The notes beneath the pieces were generated by a model, which was given only the letters and a program-made list of their open reading frames with translations, was not told the DNA's origin and ran no database searches. Both the position numbers and the translations under genes were made by a program. 64,000 nucleotides of DNA from Maea johnstoni (taxonomy: Eukaryota; Annelida; Polychaeta; Spionida; Magelonidae), in NCBI GenBank assembly GCA_963942565.1, contig OZ012686.1, forward strand, positions 58,726,917-58,790,916, given 5' to 3'. Each line of letters begins with the position of its first letter. The stretch's first letter is position 1. Below are positions 23,101 to 35,520 of the stretch, piece after piece.

Positions 23101-24225
23101 TCAGGTCTTTGAAAGAGTAAATGAATCCCACCACTATAACACCAGACACAGTGTTAATGCTTTGATTTTACCAAAGGTTGGTTCATATGGTATAAAGTCC
23201 TTCCACTACATAGGTGCCAAAATCTGGAACTCTTTGCCAGATGAGATCCAGACTACATTCAGTAAATCTCTTTTTAAAGTGAGATGCAAAAAACATTTCA
23301 TGTCAGTCCTCTCTGAGTCATAAGAAAAAAAGAAATTCATCAATTCTAGTCCAAATGTTGGTATTATACTATATGATATTATTGTTATGTCAATCTTGAG
23401 CAGTGAGGTTGATCATTACATGTGATGCCATTGGACTCTGGGCAGACTGGGACCACTAGTATGGAAATAAGTTTCTAACTTTTAGTGTATATATCCTGTG
23501 TCTGGTTAGAATTCTATTGCATAGCAGTTAATGACACTCCAACTAGTCACCTTTTTTATATATGATTTTTTGTATGCCAAATGCTATGTAGTACACATTG
23601 CACTAGACCGAATAAAATCAAATCAAATGATTAAGATTTAGAACTAGAATAATGAAAGTCGTATATAAGTCGATGTAATGCTGTTCAAAAAGGACCAAAA
23701 TGCAGGCGAATATCGTACATTTTAGCTACATGTAAGTGACCTACTTGCTGACCTCTGTTCTCAGCAGTGCGGGTACCAACAATTGTCCAAGTACAAGTTT
23801 CAATTTATTTATTTCTCAATGAGTCATATTTATAACTATAGTAGTGGATGTTTTATATAATTTGATGTAATGCTTTTCAAAAAAGAGCAACATGCAAGCG
23901 AAGATTGTACATTTTTGCAAAGTGGCCTACTTTCTGACCCCTGTTCCTATCAGTGCACGTACCTTCTGTTGGCCAACTACAATCATCAATGTATTTGCTA
24001 CCCAAATAAGTCGTATTTAGAACTAGAATAGTGAAAGCCCAATTTGTCCTACCTTATGTACCATGGGGGTGGCAAAGATGGGTCATTAGCTCAAATTGCC
24101 CAAGGGTGCCGGGCTGTCATCCGTCAGATTCTTTAAGTGGGTACCCTTGGCTACCAGAATTAATTGAAAAAAACCCACTATATATGAAAAAAAAGGTTCA
24201 GCCCAAAATCTTTCTTTCTGTGCCA
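20128..24225. repeat. Four-kb inverted structure with ~190-bp satellite arms
   Basis: The outer part of the left arm (20128-20310, GATTTTGGGCTGAACC through GGACAAATTGGGCTTT) is matched by the reverse complement of 24035-24225. Inside each arm lie units of about 190 bases. In the left arm the word AAAATGTACGATTTTC (or a variant) recurs near 20519, 20690, 20885 and 21020, each unit containing CTGTAGGTACC, AGTAGGTCACTTA and AATATGACTTATTT. The right arm holds inverted units at 22155-22233 and 23628-24030. The middle (21120-22150) is not repeated. A LINE splits the right arm. Probably a non-autonomous DNA transposon with subterminal repeats; no transposase seen. Confidence 0.75.
22234..23627 (+). 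mobile_element. CR1/L2/Rex1-like LINE, 5'-truncated, nested
   Basis: Reverse transcriptase coding from FDTVNHAI, NSYLSNRSQ and GVPQGSILGPLLFLMYVND to the palm box, which reads YANDS instead of YADD. After frame breaks near 22630 and 22740 it continues with YLGVQ, a 189-codon frame (22754-23323) and the C-terminal block GAKIWNSLPDEIQ. The 3' tail AATAAAATCAAATCAAATGA ends near 23627. The satellite unit of the surrounding structure stops at 22233 and resumes at about 23628. Dead by frame breaks and by the altered catalytic box. Confidence 0.85.
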
Positions 24226-27200
24226 GACTATAGTGATAAAGCATTACCAGACATTGATGATGCAGGTAAGTTACTTTACCTCGTGACATAGGTGAAACAA
24301 CAGTTGACAGACATCATTGCTCTGGCTTCTGAAACCCGCATTGAGCAATCTCTCTTTGAAATAGTGTTACGAATGAATATGCCAGAAATTGAGCATATCT
24401 GTCATCATTTGATGACCAAGATGTGTGTTTGTAGCGACCATGTTAAGATATAACTCTTTAAAGAGAAAGAGCCAAACATTATGCCTTGCTTATGTGCAAG
24501 TCTATGAGAGGGTTTGTGATGTTTGGTCTCTTATTCGGCCATGTTGACTTAATCTCAATTAGTCTGATTTTTGAGGGAAAAGGTGTAGGTCTTACATATG
24601 TAAAAATCTTAAAATGACCCGCAAACCTCCTTGACCAGCATGCCAAACATTAGAAACAGAAGTGTTAGAAGTGAATTACCGTGCCAAATTGGTTGAATGA
24701 TGACATATTACGTATGTGCTCCACTTCTGTATTACCAGTTGTACATTGTGGAGTGCTTTACTAATTTTCATTATTGCATGATCTACATTAAATACATCAT
24801 TTTGAGAAATAAAATGAGTAAGTTTGAGGACAACAAAACTGTTCTTTAAGATATGGAAACTTGCACATACTGCATCCAATTTTTCCAGATAGCATTATGT
24901 TGGTAGGGAGGATATCTACATACAAATGTAGAATCAAAATATCAACGCAAAAAGTATCTGGGGTTATTTCTTCTTTAATTTCAATCAATGATTATTGAGT
25001 CAATCAATAAACACCTTAAACCAACCAAAATAAGTAAATCATACATAGTAAGTTACCAGTTTTCAATACATAGATATCATCATCTCACAAGAATGCGTTA
25101 TTGTGCGGATTATCTGTCCATACCTGAGTGAAATGTTAGAGAGAAAAGAATCTCAAGCTCTATGAAAGCGTCCATATTTTCTACAACTGTATGACATGTG
25201 ACTTTGAGACCGTTTATATTTCTTTGAACTCACAAATGCTTCTGCTTTCTAAACTGGCTGTCGTGTTGAATTCCCACACTGAATGCACAGCCATAGGAAA
25301 ACAAATTTAAGACTAAACAATAAAATGCTGATTGGTAATGACCAGATGCTATGATATTTCGTTTAGATTATCAGGTGTAAAAGGTATCTACCTCTTTACA
25401 GTTGGCCCTTAACATCTAGTGAGTTGCGGACAAGACTTTTCACAGTTATAGATGTTCACAGTTGAATTCATTTCCTTTCATGCAGTAACAATACCACATG
25501 CTAACAGGAGGGATTTACACAATACTAGCCCCGTTACAAACAGTTTACTAGGGCATATCAACAATGATTCAGGATGGTTTAAACAACATCCTACCTCTGT
25601 AAGATGTACTTACAACCTAGGTTTGTCAGTCAAAATAAGACTTTCTTTGATTTTGGATGAAATCATCCCCATCTCAAAACATGGTTGTGCCTGGAAGCCA
25701 TATAGTCATTAGCACCAAGAAAACAATACAAAATATGCACTGGATTTAACAAATATATAATCTGGAAGGACTTGCATGATATTAATCATTTTAAACCCTC
25801 TTATATAAGAATAGTTTAGTACAGTGTACCCATACAGGTCTACAATGCTGTGTGGTGCGCATACTTTTAGGCTTTTTCAAATGATGACATATGTGTATAC
25901 CATATGAAAAGTTCCACTATAACTCACGTCCCGTAGCTTCTAGATCTAAAAATCAAGGCATATTGGAAACAACAAATAATACCTGCCATGTAAGTTGACA
26001 AAAAAGACTCAGCTGTGCAGATTGTCCAATATCTCAACACAACCATCTGAGAAAAATATAACTAAACAAATCACATTCTAATATCTCATGACAACTGTAG
26101 AGGTTGCACATTCTAGATTTGTGTGGTAACTGATGAGCATACTTGGTCCTTAATAGCAAGATGGTGATGAATGAAACATGGAGTATGAAAATATTCTCAG
26201 CTGCCTTTGCCATTAATATCTTACTTTTATTTGTGACATCTACAATGTTTTTGAACAAATGTTTTTGTTTTTTAGATGTATCTCACTCCCCGAATGCCTT
26301 TGTATGAGATTTATCATTCAGAAAATGGCCAGTTTTGCAGGCACAATGCAAGATGACTTTTAGAATGTAGCAAAAATGACTTTAAGTAAGCAATTCATAA
26401 TTTAGAAAATGGCCAGTGCTCTCATTTAAGCTTTGGGTGCTTCAACAGTAAAAACATTTTAGCAATTCTCCCAGCTTTTAAAATTGATTTCATCTATGCA
26501 TTTCAATCATTAGAGAATCAGTCAACAAGATTCCTGGAAAGCTATGTTGAGCAACATAAGTTGTGGGCTATGTTATAATAGTTATCACAAACACCCTTGT
26601 TCAAACATCATTCAACTGACCTACAGATCTAACAGCTACTCCACATAATATGCAGGCTAAAACTGAAGTCAGACAGTAGATATAAAGATGCCCCTGCACC
26701 TCCAATTAACCACTAATTTGGACTTGAAAAATTATTTCAACATTCCACTACATACAATAAACATTAATTTTAAAAGAGGTTGTACCTCTTGTATGTGTCT
26801 GTGCTCTCAGAATAACAAACTAATGAATAAGATCATAAGTAGTCTGAGAGGACGACTAGTCTCACTCGCAGGTGAAAAATAGATGTACCTTTGCCAATGT
26901 TTCTACCAATCTTTATAGTCAGGTAGTCCATATTACCAGGTGGTCTTCTGTACATGTTTAACAGAACAAGATTTAAGGGTATAGACCTATAGACACAGGG
27001 AAACAGATATGACAGAATGCTTGCACCCAACATTGCAGTGGAGCAATCCTACTGGCTTTGGCCATGGGTGTCAGGTTACATCAATAAACACAAAGCCTTG
27101 GTGGCCATTTGGTTTCTATAGAGGGAAAAGGGGGTCTAAAACTAAGTGCTTCACAGCACTCTTGCTTGCCAGTGTACATAATAGCTATACTGGCAGTGCC

Positions 27201-28519
27201 ACCTAAACACCCTGACATCTTTTTTTGCAAATAACATAAGTAACTCTATTTGGGGACGGACCATACGTACAGCATACAGGGAATGTGAGGTAATGTAGTA
27301 TTTTAGTGTGTTATGTTATATGTAAATTATCAATATAGGTAGTTGTGAACTCATTTTAGTTCTAACCGAGTTTAGTAAGCCGTAAACATTATAAAAGTTG
27401 GACGAAATTCAAATATTCCCTTCTCAGGAAATCTTTAAATTATAACAATCATAGAAAAATTGAGAAAATATAGAAAATTCATACTATGATTTAAATATCC
27501 TCTTCTATCTCAACTTACTTTTCTAAAGAAATCGTCAAATTATTATTATGCTAAAAAGCCTGATCAGTATTTCTTCATAATAATTGGTTTTGTCAGAAAA
27601 AATGCCCAAATCCTTAGGAATCCTTCGGGAGCTATTAGATAGTAAATCAAACATCAATACATTAGGCAGTCGACCTTAGACAAAGAATTGCAGACCAACA
27701 GCAACTTATTCAAATTGGAAAAAGCGTAGTTATTCAGCAGATTTAGACTTCCTTAAGATTTAGAGATCATTTTACATAATGTAGCATTGTTTCTCTCTGT
27801 AATACTGTCACCGTTTCAAAAAAAAAAAAGCTTGACCATAGACACCTGTTAGTATGCAAAATGACCTGGTGGCCTGACATTTGCAAATATTTTCTCAATA
27901 GAGGATCTGTAAATATTCAAATGACTCTTGCCACTTATCACATATTTATCTTAAAGTGACATACTTTAACACTTATCACTCGGGTTCCATGAAATAACTT
28001 TTCCATTTTATTGAATATAGTTTTTTTTCCACTGCGAAAATAAAATCTTAAGTTTTTTCAAGAAAAACTTAAAATTTTCTACTGTAAAAAAATAATTTTC
28101 TCTATTAAGACACTGTTTACCTTTTAAATACTAAAATATTCCATTTTAAAGAAACTTTATCACTTTACCATAAAAAACTTTAAAATAAAAACACTTTTGC
28201 CAATTATCAGGAAATGATCTACCTTGTTATTAAAAGGTAATTGTTCACATTGCCAATATAAAGAATTTTTTCCATTATTAAAAATTTTCTTTCATGTTTC
28301 ATTACAATAAAGTATTTTTTCTAGTATAAAGAAAAAATTAAAAGATCACGAAGAATAAACTTCATTTTTCCATTTCAAAGTACAATTTTCATTTTAGTTA
28401 AAAAAAACACACTTTTTTGTTAAGAACAAATTTCTATACTTTCCCCTTGTGTAGAAAATGTTAGCATATATCCTGGACCACCTGGGTGCACTATAGCCTG
28501 CATGGGTTAAAAAAATACA
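24226..28519. other. Gap between convergent carrier and FH genes, right part
   Basis: Mostly unique AT-rich DNA. 24226-24470 has coding-like stretches. 27990-28440 is very AT-rich with many short TTTTC and AAAACTT words and probably includes the FH 3' UTR; TTTTATT near 28005 would read AATAAAA on the FH strand. No other gene supported. Confidence 0.5.
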
Positions 28520-31500
28520 CTATGAAGGACCCATCATTTTCTCTGGTCTGACCCACATATCAAACTGCTCAGCTGTAAGAAAATCCAGTTCCAATGCTGA
28601 CTCTTTGAGGGTGATGTGCTTGACGTGGGCGTTCTTGGCGATCTTGGCACATTTATCATAACCTATATGTTCATTGAGGGCGGTGACCAGCATGAGCGAT
28701 TCACGCATGAATCTGTCCATGGTACGGCGATTGGGAACAACGTTTTCCACACAGTTCCTAGAGAATGATACCGCAGCATCGCCAATCAGGCGTGCTGATT
28801 GGAGGACATTGGCGACGATCATTGGCTTGAAGACATTGAGTTCAAAATGGCCGTTGCTGCCACCAACAGTGACCGCTACATTGTTGCCCATCACCTGGCA
28901 CGCTACCATGGTGATAGCCTCACACTGGGTGGGGTTCACCTTACCTGAAAATAGCAATAGGATATTCAAATCATATGCACTTACATTAAAGACAGATATT
29001 TCACTAATGTTAAGGTATCAAAGCTGGTGAGGATCTTTACATTCCAATCTTCATGGATTTACAACTATTCTAAGATTATATACCCCGTAAACTACCATCT
29101 GCATAATTCTATCCCATTGATTGTATGCTAAACTAAAGATAGGTGACAATTTGTAGAAAGAAAATCCACATCTTAAATTGTTGAGTAGGGTTCTTAATTC
29201 CTTAAAGCAGTCACGGTTATGGCATTCTTCCTGAAGAAAGAGTCATTCTCTTATTACTTCATTTGGAGGTAAGTTATATGTATTGAAAAGAGTTATTATC
29301 ATTACATCTATACTTTACAGGTCAACAAAGAGTTTTGTTCCAAAGTTACAATGACAAGTAAAGTGTTATCCTGGGAGCTTCATAATGTGCAGTATTATGA
29401 GGTGCTGACCCTGAATACTTTGCAACAGTCAAACAAACAAAACAAAATAATTATCATAGGAGTTTATTTTTTACCTGGCATTATGCTTGAGCCGGGCTCG
29501 TTTTCGGGCAGTTCCAGTTCGCCGAGTCCACAACGCGGCCCAGAGCCCAGGAAGCGGATGTCATTGGCGATCTTCATGAGACTACAGGCGACGACATTGA
29601 GGGCGCCGTGAACCTCCACCAGTGCATCCCTCGACGCCAGAGCCTCAAACTTGTTAGGCGCAGACTCAAACGGAAGATCTGCAAACAATGGCAAAATGCT
29701 AGAGTTAATACTTGAAGAGCAGGACTACCTAAAGCTAATCCACTACTGCTCAGAGTGTTTGTATAATTTATTCTTTAAAAATATGTATAAAAGCATAATA
29801 TCTATGCCCTTGCTTTTAATAATATGACTTGTACATTTAGGGAACAAAAATGAGAAATACTTGTGGTACAAATCATACTGCCTTTTTTTGCAAACCTTGG
29901 TCTGGCAATGTGGCAATGGTATCTTGCTCCAGGTAAGATTTTAAACTTTCTTATCTTAAATGGGTATGCATAACCGCATCAAAATTTCTATGATGCAATT
30001 TATGATCCCTTTCCAAAAAAAAAAGTCTGATTAAAATGCAATTTTTTTCTAATTGTTCCTTGATCCTAGCTTGTGGACATCAGAGATGTGAGGCCCCTGG
30101 CCAATTATTTTACACATCTCATAATATTGTCACTTTCAAGATATATAGTTAAAATAATGTGGAGTGAGGTGGCACTGTTGAAGAAAAAGATTTTATAGTC
30201 TTCATTTATAATATGATTAATATCACTAATACAGTATACACCTAATGACCCCAATATCTATCAATGTCAACCCATAAAAATATATTACATAAAGATAAAA
30301 TACATCCTTAAGTAAGAATTAAATGTGCAAAAGTGGATGCATAAATTATTCAAACTAATAAAAGCCAAACAATACCAAGGCTAAAACAATGAAGATGCTT
30401 TACATATCAAACTGGGAAATAAAACTGATAATGTAAAATAACCGAACATTCATGACCAATGACAGTATCATACAGTTTTATCTTTTAAGTAATATAGTTA
30501 ACCAACTGAGGATGGTTGTTTTCTGGCCCCTTTTTGAGCAAAACCTGCCATCTGCATGTCAATATAGGATTTAAAATGATTTTATTTCATGTTTTGCTAA
30601 ACAAATGTTATCAAGAAACTTCAAAAACTGTACTGTTTAATCTAACCAAAAAATATTGTATTGACTGCGTTTAGACAATTTTCAGCGCTTTTAACCTTAC
30701 ATGTTATAAATATGTTTGTAATTACCTAATGCAATTTCAAAAATTTTTAGAGTGAGAATGCTATGGTATACAATCCTCACGCTGCTCTCTTTTGAACATG
30801 TGATTTCAAGTGTGTAGCATTATGCATAGACAATGGATATTAGGCCTATAGGGTATGTGGCGAAACATGCCATGCTGGTGGTGTAAAGAGGGTGTTTCCT
30901 AAGCATAAAATCTAAGTCAAACTTGCTAATAAAAATGAGATCACAGAAGAGTGGTCTATACTCACATGCGAAATATGATACATTCCCACCAAGGGGATGG
31001 GCTTTTATAAAGAGATTGTCTCTTTTAACAGGATGTCTCTTAAGCAAGCTTGACCATGTAAAACAGCTGTTCATTTTGCATTAAATAAAGGGCGAGCAAA
31101 TACTCATATGTGAACTCAAAGGTGAAGAGAAGCAAATAACCTGTAAGCTGTGCAATTTTTGCAGCCACCTTTTCAGCGAAGCCCTTGTGGGTGTTCAGAC
31201 CTGTTCCTACTGCAGTGCCACCTACAAGAGGAAAAAGAACTATTAGATATGGAAAAAACCTCAGCCTAGATCAATTGATCTAAATATTTATGGTCATGAA
31301 TGCCTTTAGTTTTATGTGCCTACAAATGGTTAAAGTACTACTGTTTTGATTGTCTTTATCAACATAACTTGTTTAGAAAATATATATCATCGATGTTCAG
31401 TAAATTATCATTATTTGATTTTTGATTGCATTCTTTGTATCCGGCAATGGCCCTACTGCCATTGTTCGATTACACCTGTATTATTGCATGTTTCTGATTC

Positions 31501-34500
31501 CTTAATTTTAGCTTAACCCTTCCAATGCTAAGGCTACTTTCCCACAAAGCACAAGGATGCAAAGATTTTTGAAAAACACCTAAACCCTGGCATGTTGGTA
31601 TTCATTGGATAGCTCTCATTGGGTACTCTCTGATGAGTTAACCCATATGCCAGGGTTTTAGTCATTTTTTCATATGTTTTGCTTCATTTTGTATTGGCAA
31701 AATTAGCCACCAGCAGCATAAGTGTTAGGTGATTGCTTTGTTCCTGTACAGACCTATGGCAAGCTGGAAGAGTCTTGGCAGTGTTCCTCTGATCCTCTCT
31801 ATACCATTGGCTATCTGCTGGACGTACCCACTGAACTCCTGACCCAGGGTCATCGGAGTGGCATCCTGGAACAAGAAAAATACTAATATGAACTGCAAAC
31901 CTTATACTGTGGACAACTATGTGACCAGCCAAAGTTTCCACAAGAGTGGAGTGGCCAGATGAGGGGTAGTACTATATCTTTATTTTAATTCCAAGTTATT
32001 TGAAGCTTTAGGATAAGATTTCTAGAAATTTTGGTACCTGCCGACTCCTTTGTGGGGTGTCAAAGATGTTTCTTTTTCTTTTTTGAATTGAGGCATTTTC
32101 AGTTTATAAAAACTAGATTTCTGTTCACTCTCAACAAAAGGATTAGGCAAACTATTCAATGAAACACTAGATAAAGGATTACGTAAAACAATTCAGCTTG
32201 GAAAAACATTTGATGAACCTATACATATTTGGGGCCTTTTCATAAGGAAATACAGTGATAAAAAGAAGTATTATGAGAAATATCTGCATGAAAGCTGTTG
32301 TTCCTTTTAGGATTTACAATATCTCTTGAAATGGGAATGAGTTTCAAAGTTTGTCTACTTGGAGACTATGTGGACTGTGATGAGAGGTGAGAGTTACGAC
32401 ACTCACCTGCGTGTGTGTCCTGCCTATTTTGACTATATCCTTGAACTCGATCATCTTCTTCTTGAGTGCGTCGTGGAGGACCTGCAAACCAGGCTTGGTG
32501 CAGGTGTGAAGCATCTGGGCCACCGCCACGTGCATGGCGGTCGGGAATGTATCGTTGGAACTCTGAAACAACAACAAATACCCGTTCTTCAATGGTATAC
32601 AGCATTGAATAAAAAAAATTGGGGATTTAATGTCAGTCTTTCAGTGAAATAAAGGCTAACTTCTCATTATTCAAGTGTTTGTGGTGGAGGAAACCAAAAT
32701 TGAATGCAGGTTATGACATGCTTAGCTGGGAAAAATGTAAGTTAGGCAAGTGGAAATTATGTCTGCCTGCCTCCCAGGGACCTAATTTGTTAAATTTAGC
32801 ACTGAAAGCTTTCGGAAATTCATTGAAAAATAGCAAACTTTCTTAGTGCGAAACATACAGGTAGCAATTTAGTCAATTCTATAAATATTTTAAATCTATA
32901 ACGATACAATACAATAGTGAACTTTTTCAATACAATACTTTTTCCCATTTTGATATCGGTATTTGGTATTACATCAAGTACCAGTACTTATCTCGACTCA
33001 CTTCAAATTTTTTTCTGGTTGAAAAGTTATGAGAGTCGTATTTGTTTGGTCTTGTTTTGGTTATCAATTAGGTCCTACCTGGCTTTTGTTGACATGGTCG
33101 TTAGGATGTACAGGTATCTTAGATCCTCGCTGACCGCCTAGGATCTCGATAGCCCGGTTACTCAGCACCTCGTTGGTGTTCATGTTGGTCTGCGTACCTG
33201 AGCCCGTCTGCCAGATGACCAGAGGAAAGTTGTCATCCATTTCACCAGCTATCACCTGAAAGCAACAACAAAACATAAATTACCCTGATCAAAACAAATC
33301 TGCCACAACTTGGGATATTGAGCTTCCTGGACGGTTGTCCATCTGGCTAATGAATGAAAAAATCTAAATAAATAGTTGTTCAACCAAACTATTTCATTTT
33401 CCTAAAATATTAATGAAATTTGGGATGTTCAAAAGTTTCACTTGTTTGACAGTATTTCAAAATGATATTGACAATGATCTTCTGCATTCACTGCTTTAAT
33501 GTTATAATCACACATCATCACCTTTGTGCTGTTTGGAGTTAAGAGGAGTTTCTGTCAACAAGAAACATGCTTTTGTAAGTGGATTCAAGGGGTGAATATT
33601 CAATTCCATTTCACTATCAAAGTAATATAGTTCAATTTTGTGACAAGAGATGGCGATTGATAGCATACATCAATCCTTAATATAATAAGTTTTGATGGCA
33701 TGCAAAATCATGATTGACTATACAAAACTTCACACAGACAGTTATATATTTGTTTCCATATTACATATAAATAGTTTTAGCCTATGGTAATTGTTCAGAT
33801 ATTCATATATACATATTGATATCACACTGAGTATTAGGATACCTCATCAGCTGCTTGTATGATAGCATCTGCAATCTTGGGATCCAGACCGTAGTCCTTG
33901 TTGACCTCTGCTGCAGCTCTCTTCAATATGGCCATGGCTCGGATCACAGGAACCTGAGGAAAACATCATACATAGGGAATTAACAGAGACACTCTTACGC
34001 CAACACAATATCAGGGCTCAACATTAACTTTTGAGGGTGCTTACCTCTGGTAGGCAAAGTGTCAGCGGAAACTTACTTACCTGTAGGCAAAATGTACAAA
34101 CCCCCCAAAATTAATTTAAGTACCTCTGGCTGACATTAAACAAATTCAGTTAACTTAACTAATCAGGTAAGTTTGTTTGAAAAATAACTTTCCCAGACAC
34201 TTTCTTGGGCATGTCGATTAAGTAGGGTAATGCTTAATGTTGAGCCCTGCATATATTCAAGAAAATCAATCTCAAAAATTCTCACTTCACTATAAATGTT
34301 GGGACACAACTAAAGATAATAATCATTTTCTCAGTTAACTGCATACATGTTCATGATCTAGTTATTATCTGAATATATGGAGGACTCACTTAAAAAAAGA
34401 ACAAAAAATGTGATTGTACACTATGGACCCCCAGTTATTTTCCAAAGTATCATAGACCCAGACAAAAATTTCTAGAGGAACTCTGAAGCATTAATGACTG

Positions 34501-35082
34501 GCAGAAAAATGACAACAAACATGATCCATTTTCAATTCCACTGTTGTGTGGTGGAAATTTCTTATCCTGTAAAAGCATAAGAGTGTGGTACAATTGTCGG
34601 AAGTTCTTTTGTTTTTATAACAGGAGAGATAGGAGAGTAAGGGAAATGTCACATATCTTATTACACAAGCATTAACTACATGATAGAGGTAATTAAGCAA
34701 CACAAATACTCACACTTTTTTTATATAATTCCGTCCTATTAATCTACTTGTAACACATAGCCAAAAGTTTTTTTTATATGCCTACCAAGGAAAGTGAAAC
34801 TCTCCTTCAAATATTATGTAAAACCATTCTTATTTTCAAGTATATTGTTAAAAGTATCATAGATTCAGAGTAAATTTTTAGAGAAACTTTTAGGAATGAA
34901 TCAATTAAGTACCCATTCCTATTCTCGGATGTTGTGTAAGTGAACTGGAATCTTACGGGCATTTTCTCTGTCTCTGCTCCGATCTTGAAGTTCATCCTGG
35001 ATCGCTCGGTGTTGGCCCCATAATACTTCTCTGCCGGCACATTCAGCTCACCGAACGTGTCACTCTCAACCCGAAACTCAGA
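28520..35082 (-). CDS. FH: Fumarate hydratase (fumarase, class II), exons 2-9
   Basis: Reversible hydration of fumarate to L-malate in the TCA cycle, as a homotetramer in the mitochondrial matrix and cytosol. Exons in transcript order: 35082-34957, 33953-33843, 33255-33079, 32562-32407, 31865-31754, 31221-31141, 29678-29475, 28944-28520. All have GT-AG borders and matching phases, giving 463 residues from [13 protein letters not shown] to [10 protein letters not shown] and TGA-type termination at 28520-28522. Active-site blocks are intact: [29 protein letters not shown] and the fumarate-lyase signature [11 protein letters not shown], which is split by an intron after MPG. Length and wording match animal FH throughout. 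Only exon 1, expected to hold the start codon and transit peptide and to end in phase 0, is not found. It must lie upstream of 35082 on the minus strand. LPGAT1 lies divergently about 19 kb away. Confidence 0.97.
31510..31720 (+). repeat. Dispersed repeat, copy 1 (FH intron)
   Basis: The stretch TTAACCCTTCCAATGCTAAG ... GCAAAGATTTTTGAAAA ... GGTATTCATTGGATAGCTCT ... ATGCCAGGGTTT recurs, inverted, at 42850-43077. No open frame. Family unknown; probably a MITE or SINE remnant. Confidence 0.65.
34012..34249. mobile_element. MITE of the CAGGGCTC family, short type (FH intron)
   Basis: The ends CAGGGCTCAACATTAA and, inverted, TTAATGTTGAGCCCTG match those of the 354-bp elements at 38239, 61177 and 63282, but the interior (built on TTACCTCTGGTAGGCAAA and TTACCTGTAGGCAAA) is different. 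Flanks AATAT and CATAT, a near match to a 5-bp target duplication. Confidence 0.75.
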
Positions 35083-35520
35083 CTGAAATACAACAAAAAT
35101 ATATATAATTATTGCATGGCTGGGTCTGACCATGAAAGAACTATTTTAGTCCAATCAAATAGACAAATACTAATAATTGCCAGAGATATAATTGATCACT
35201 CTGTAATTGCTAAGGACACCTGAATTTTAAATGATTAAAGGGTTCAGATATAGTCTTAACATCTACTGAGTGTTAATTCTCAGGTTTTAGATGTTTTATA
35301 GCAATGACCTTCATCTGATATTTTAACAATTTTAAATTCTTATTAGAATATGCACCTCTGCTTTAATCTCCTTAAGAATAAGGAAAGGATGTTTACTCCT
35401 TAAGAAAAAGAAAAGAAACCCCTAGTTTTAAACAATGGGTATGCCACATTTTCACCACCAGTAGCACCACTGACCTACGGCAGAAATAGGGCTATCAATC
35501 GATTCACAAGGTATGATTAT

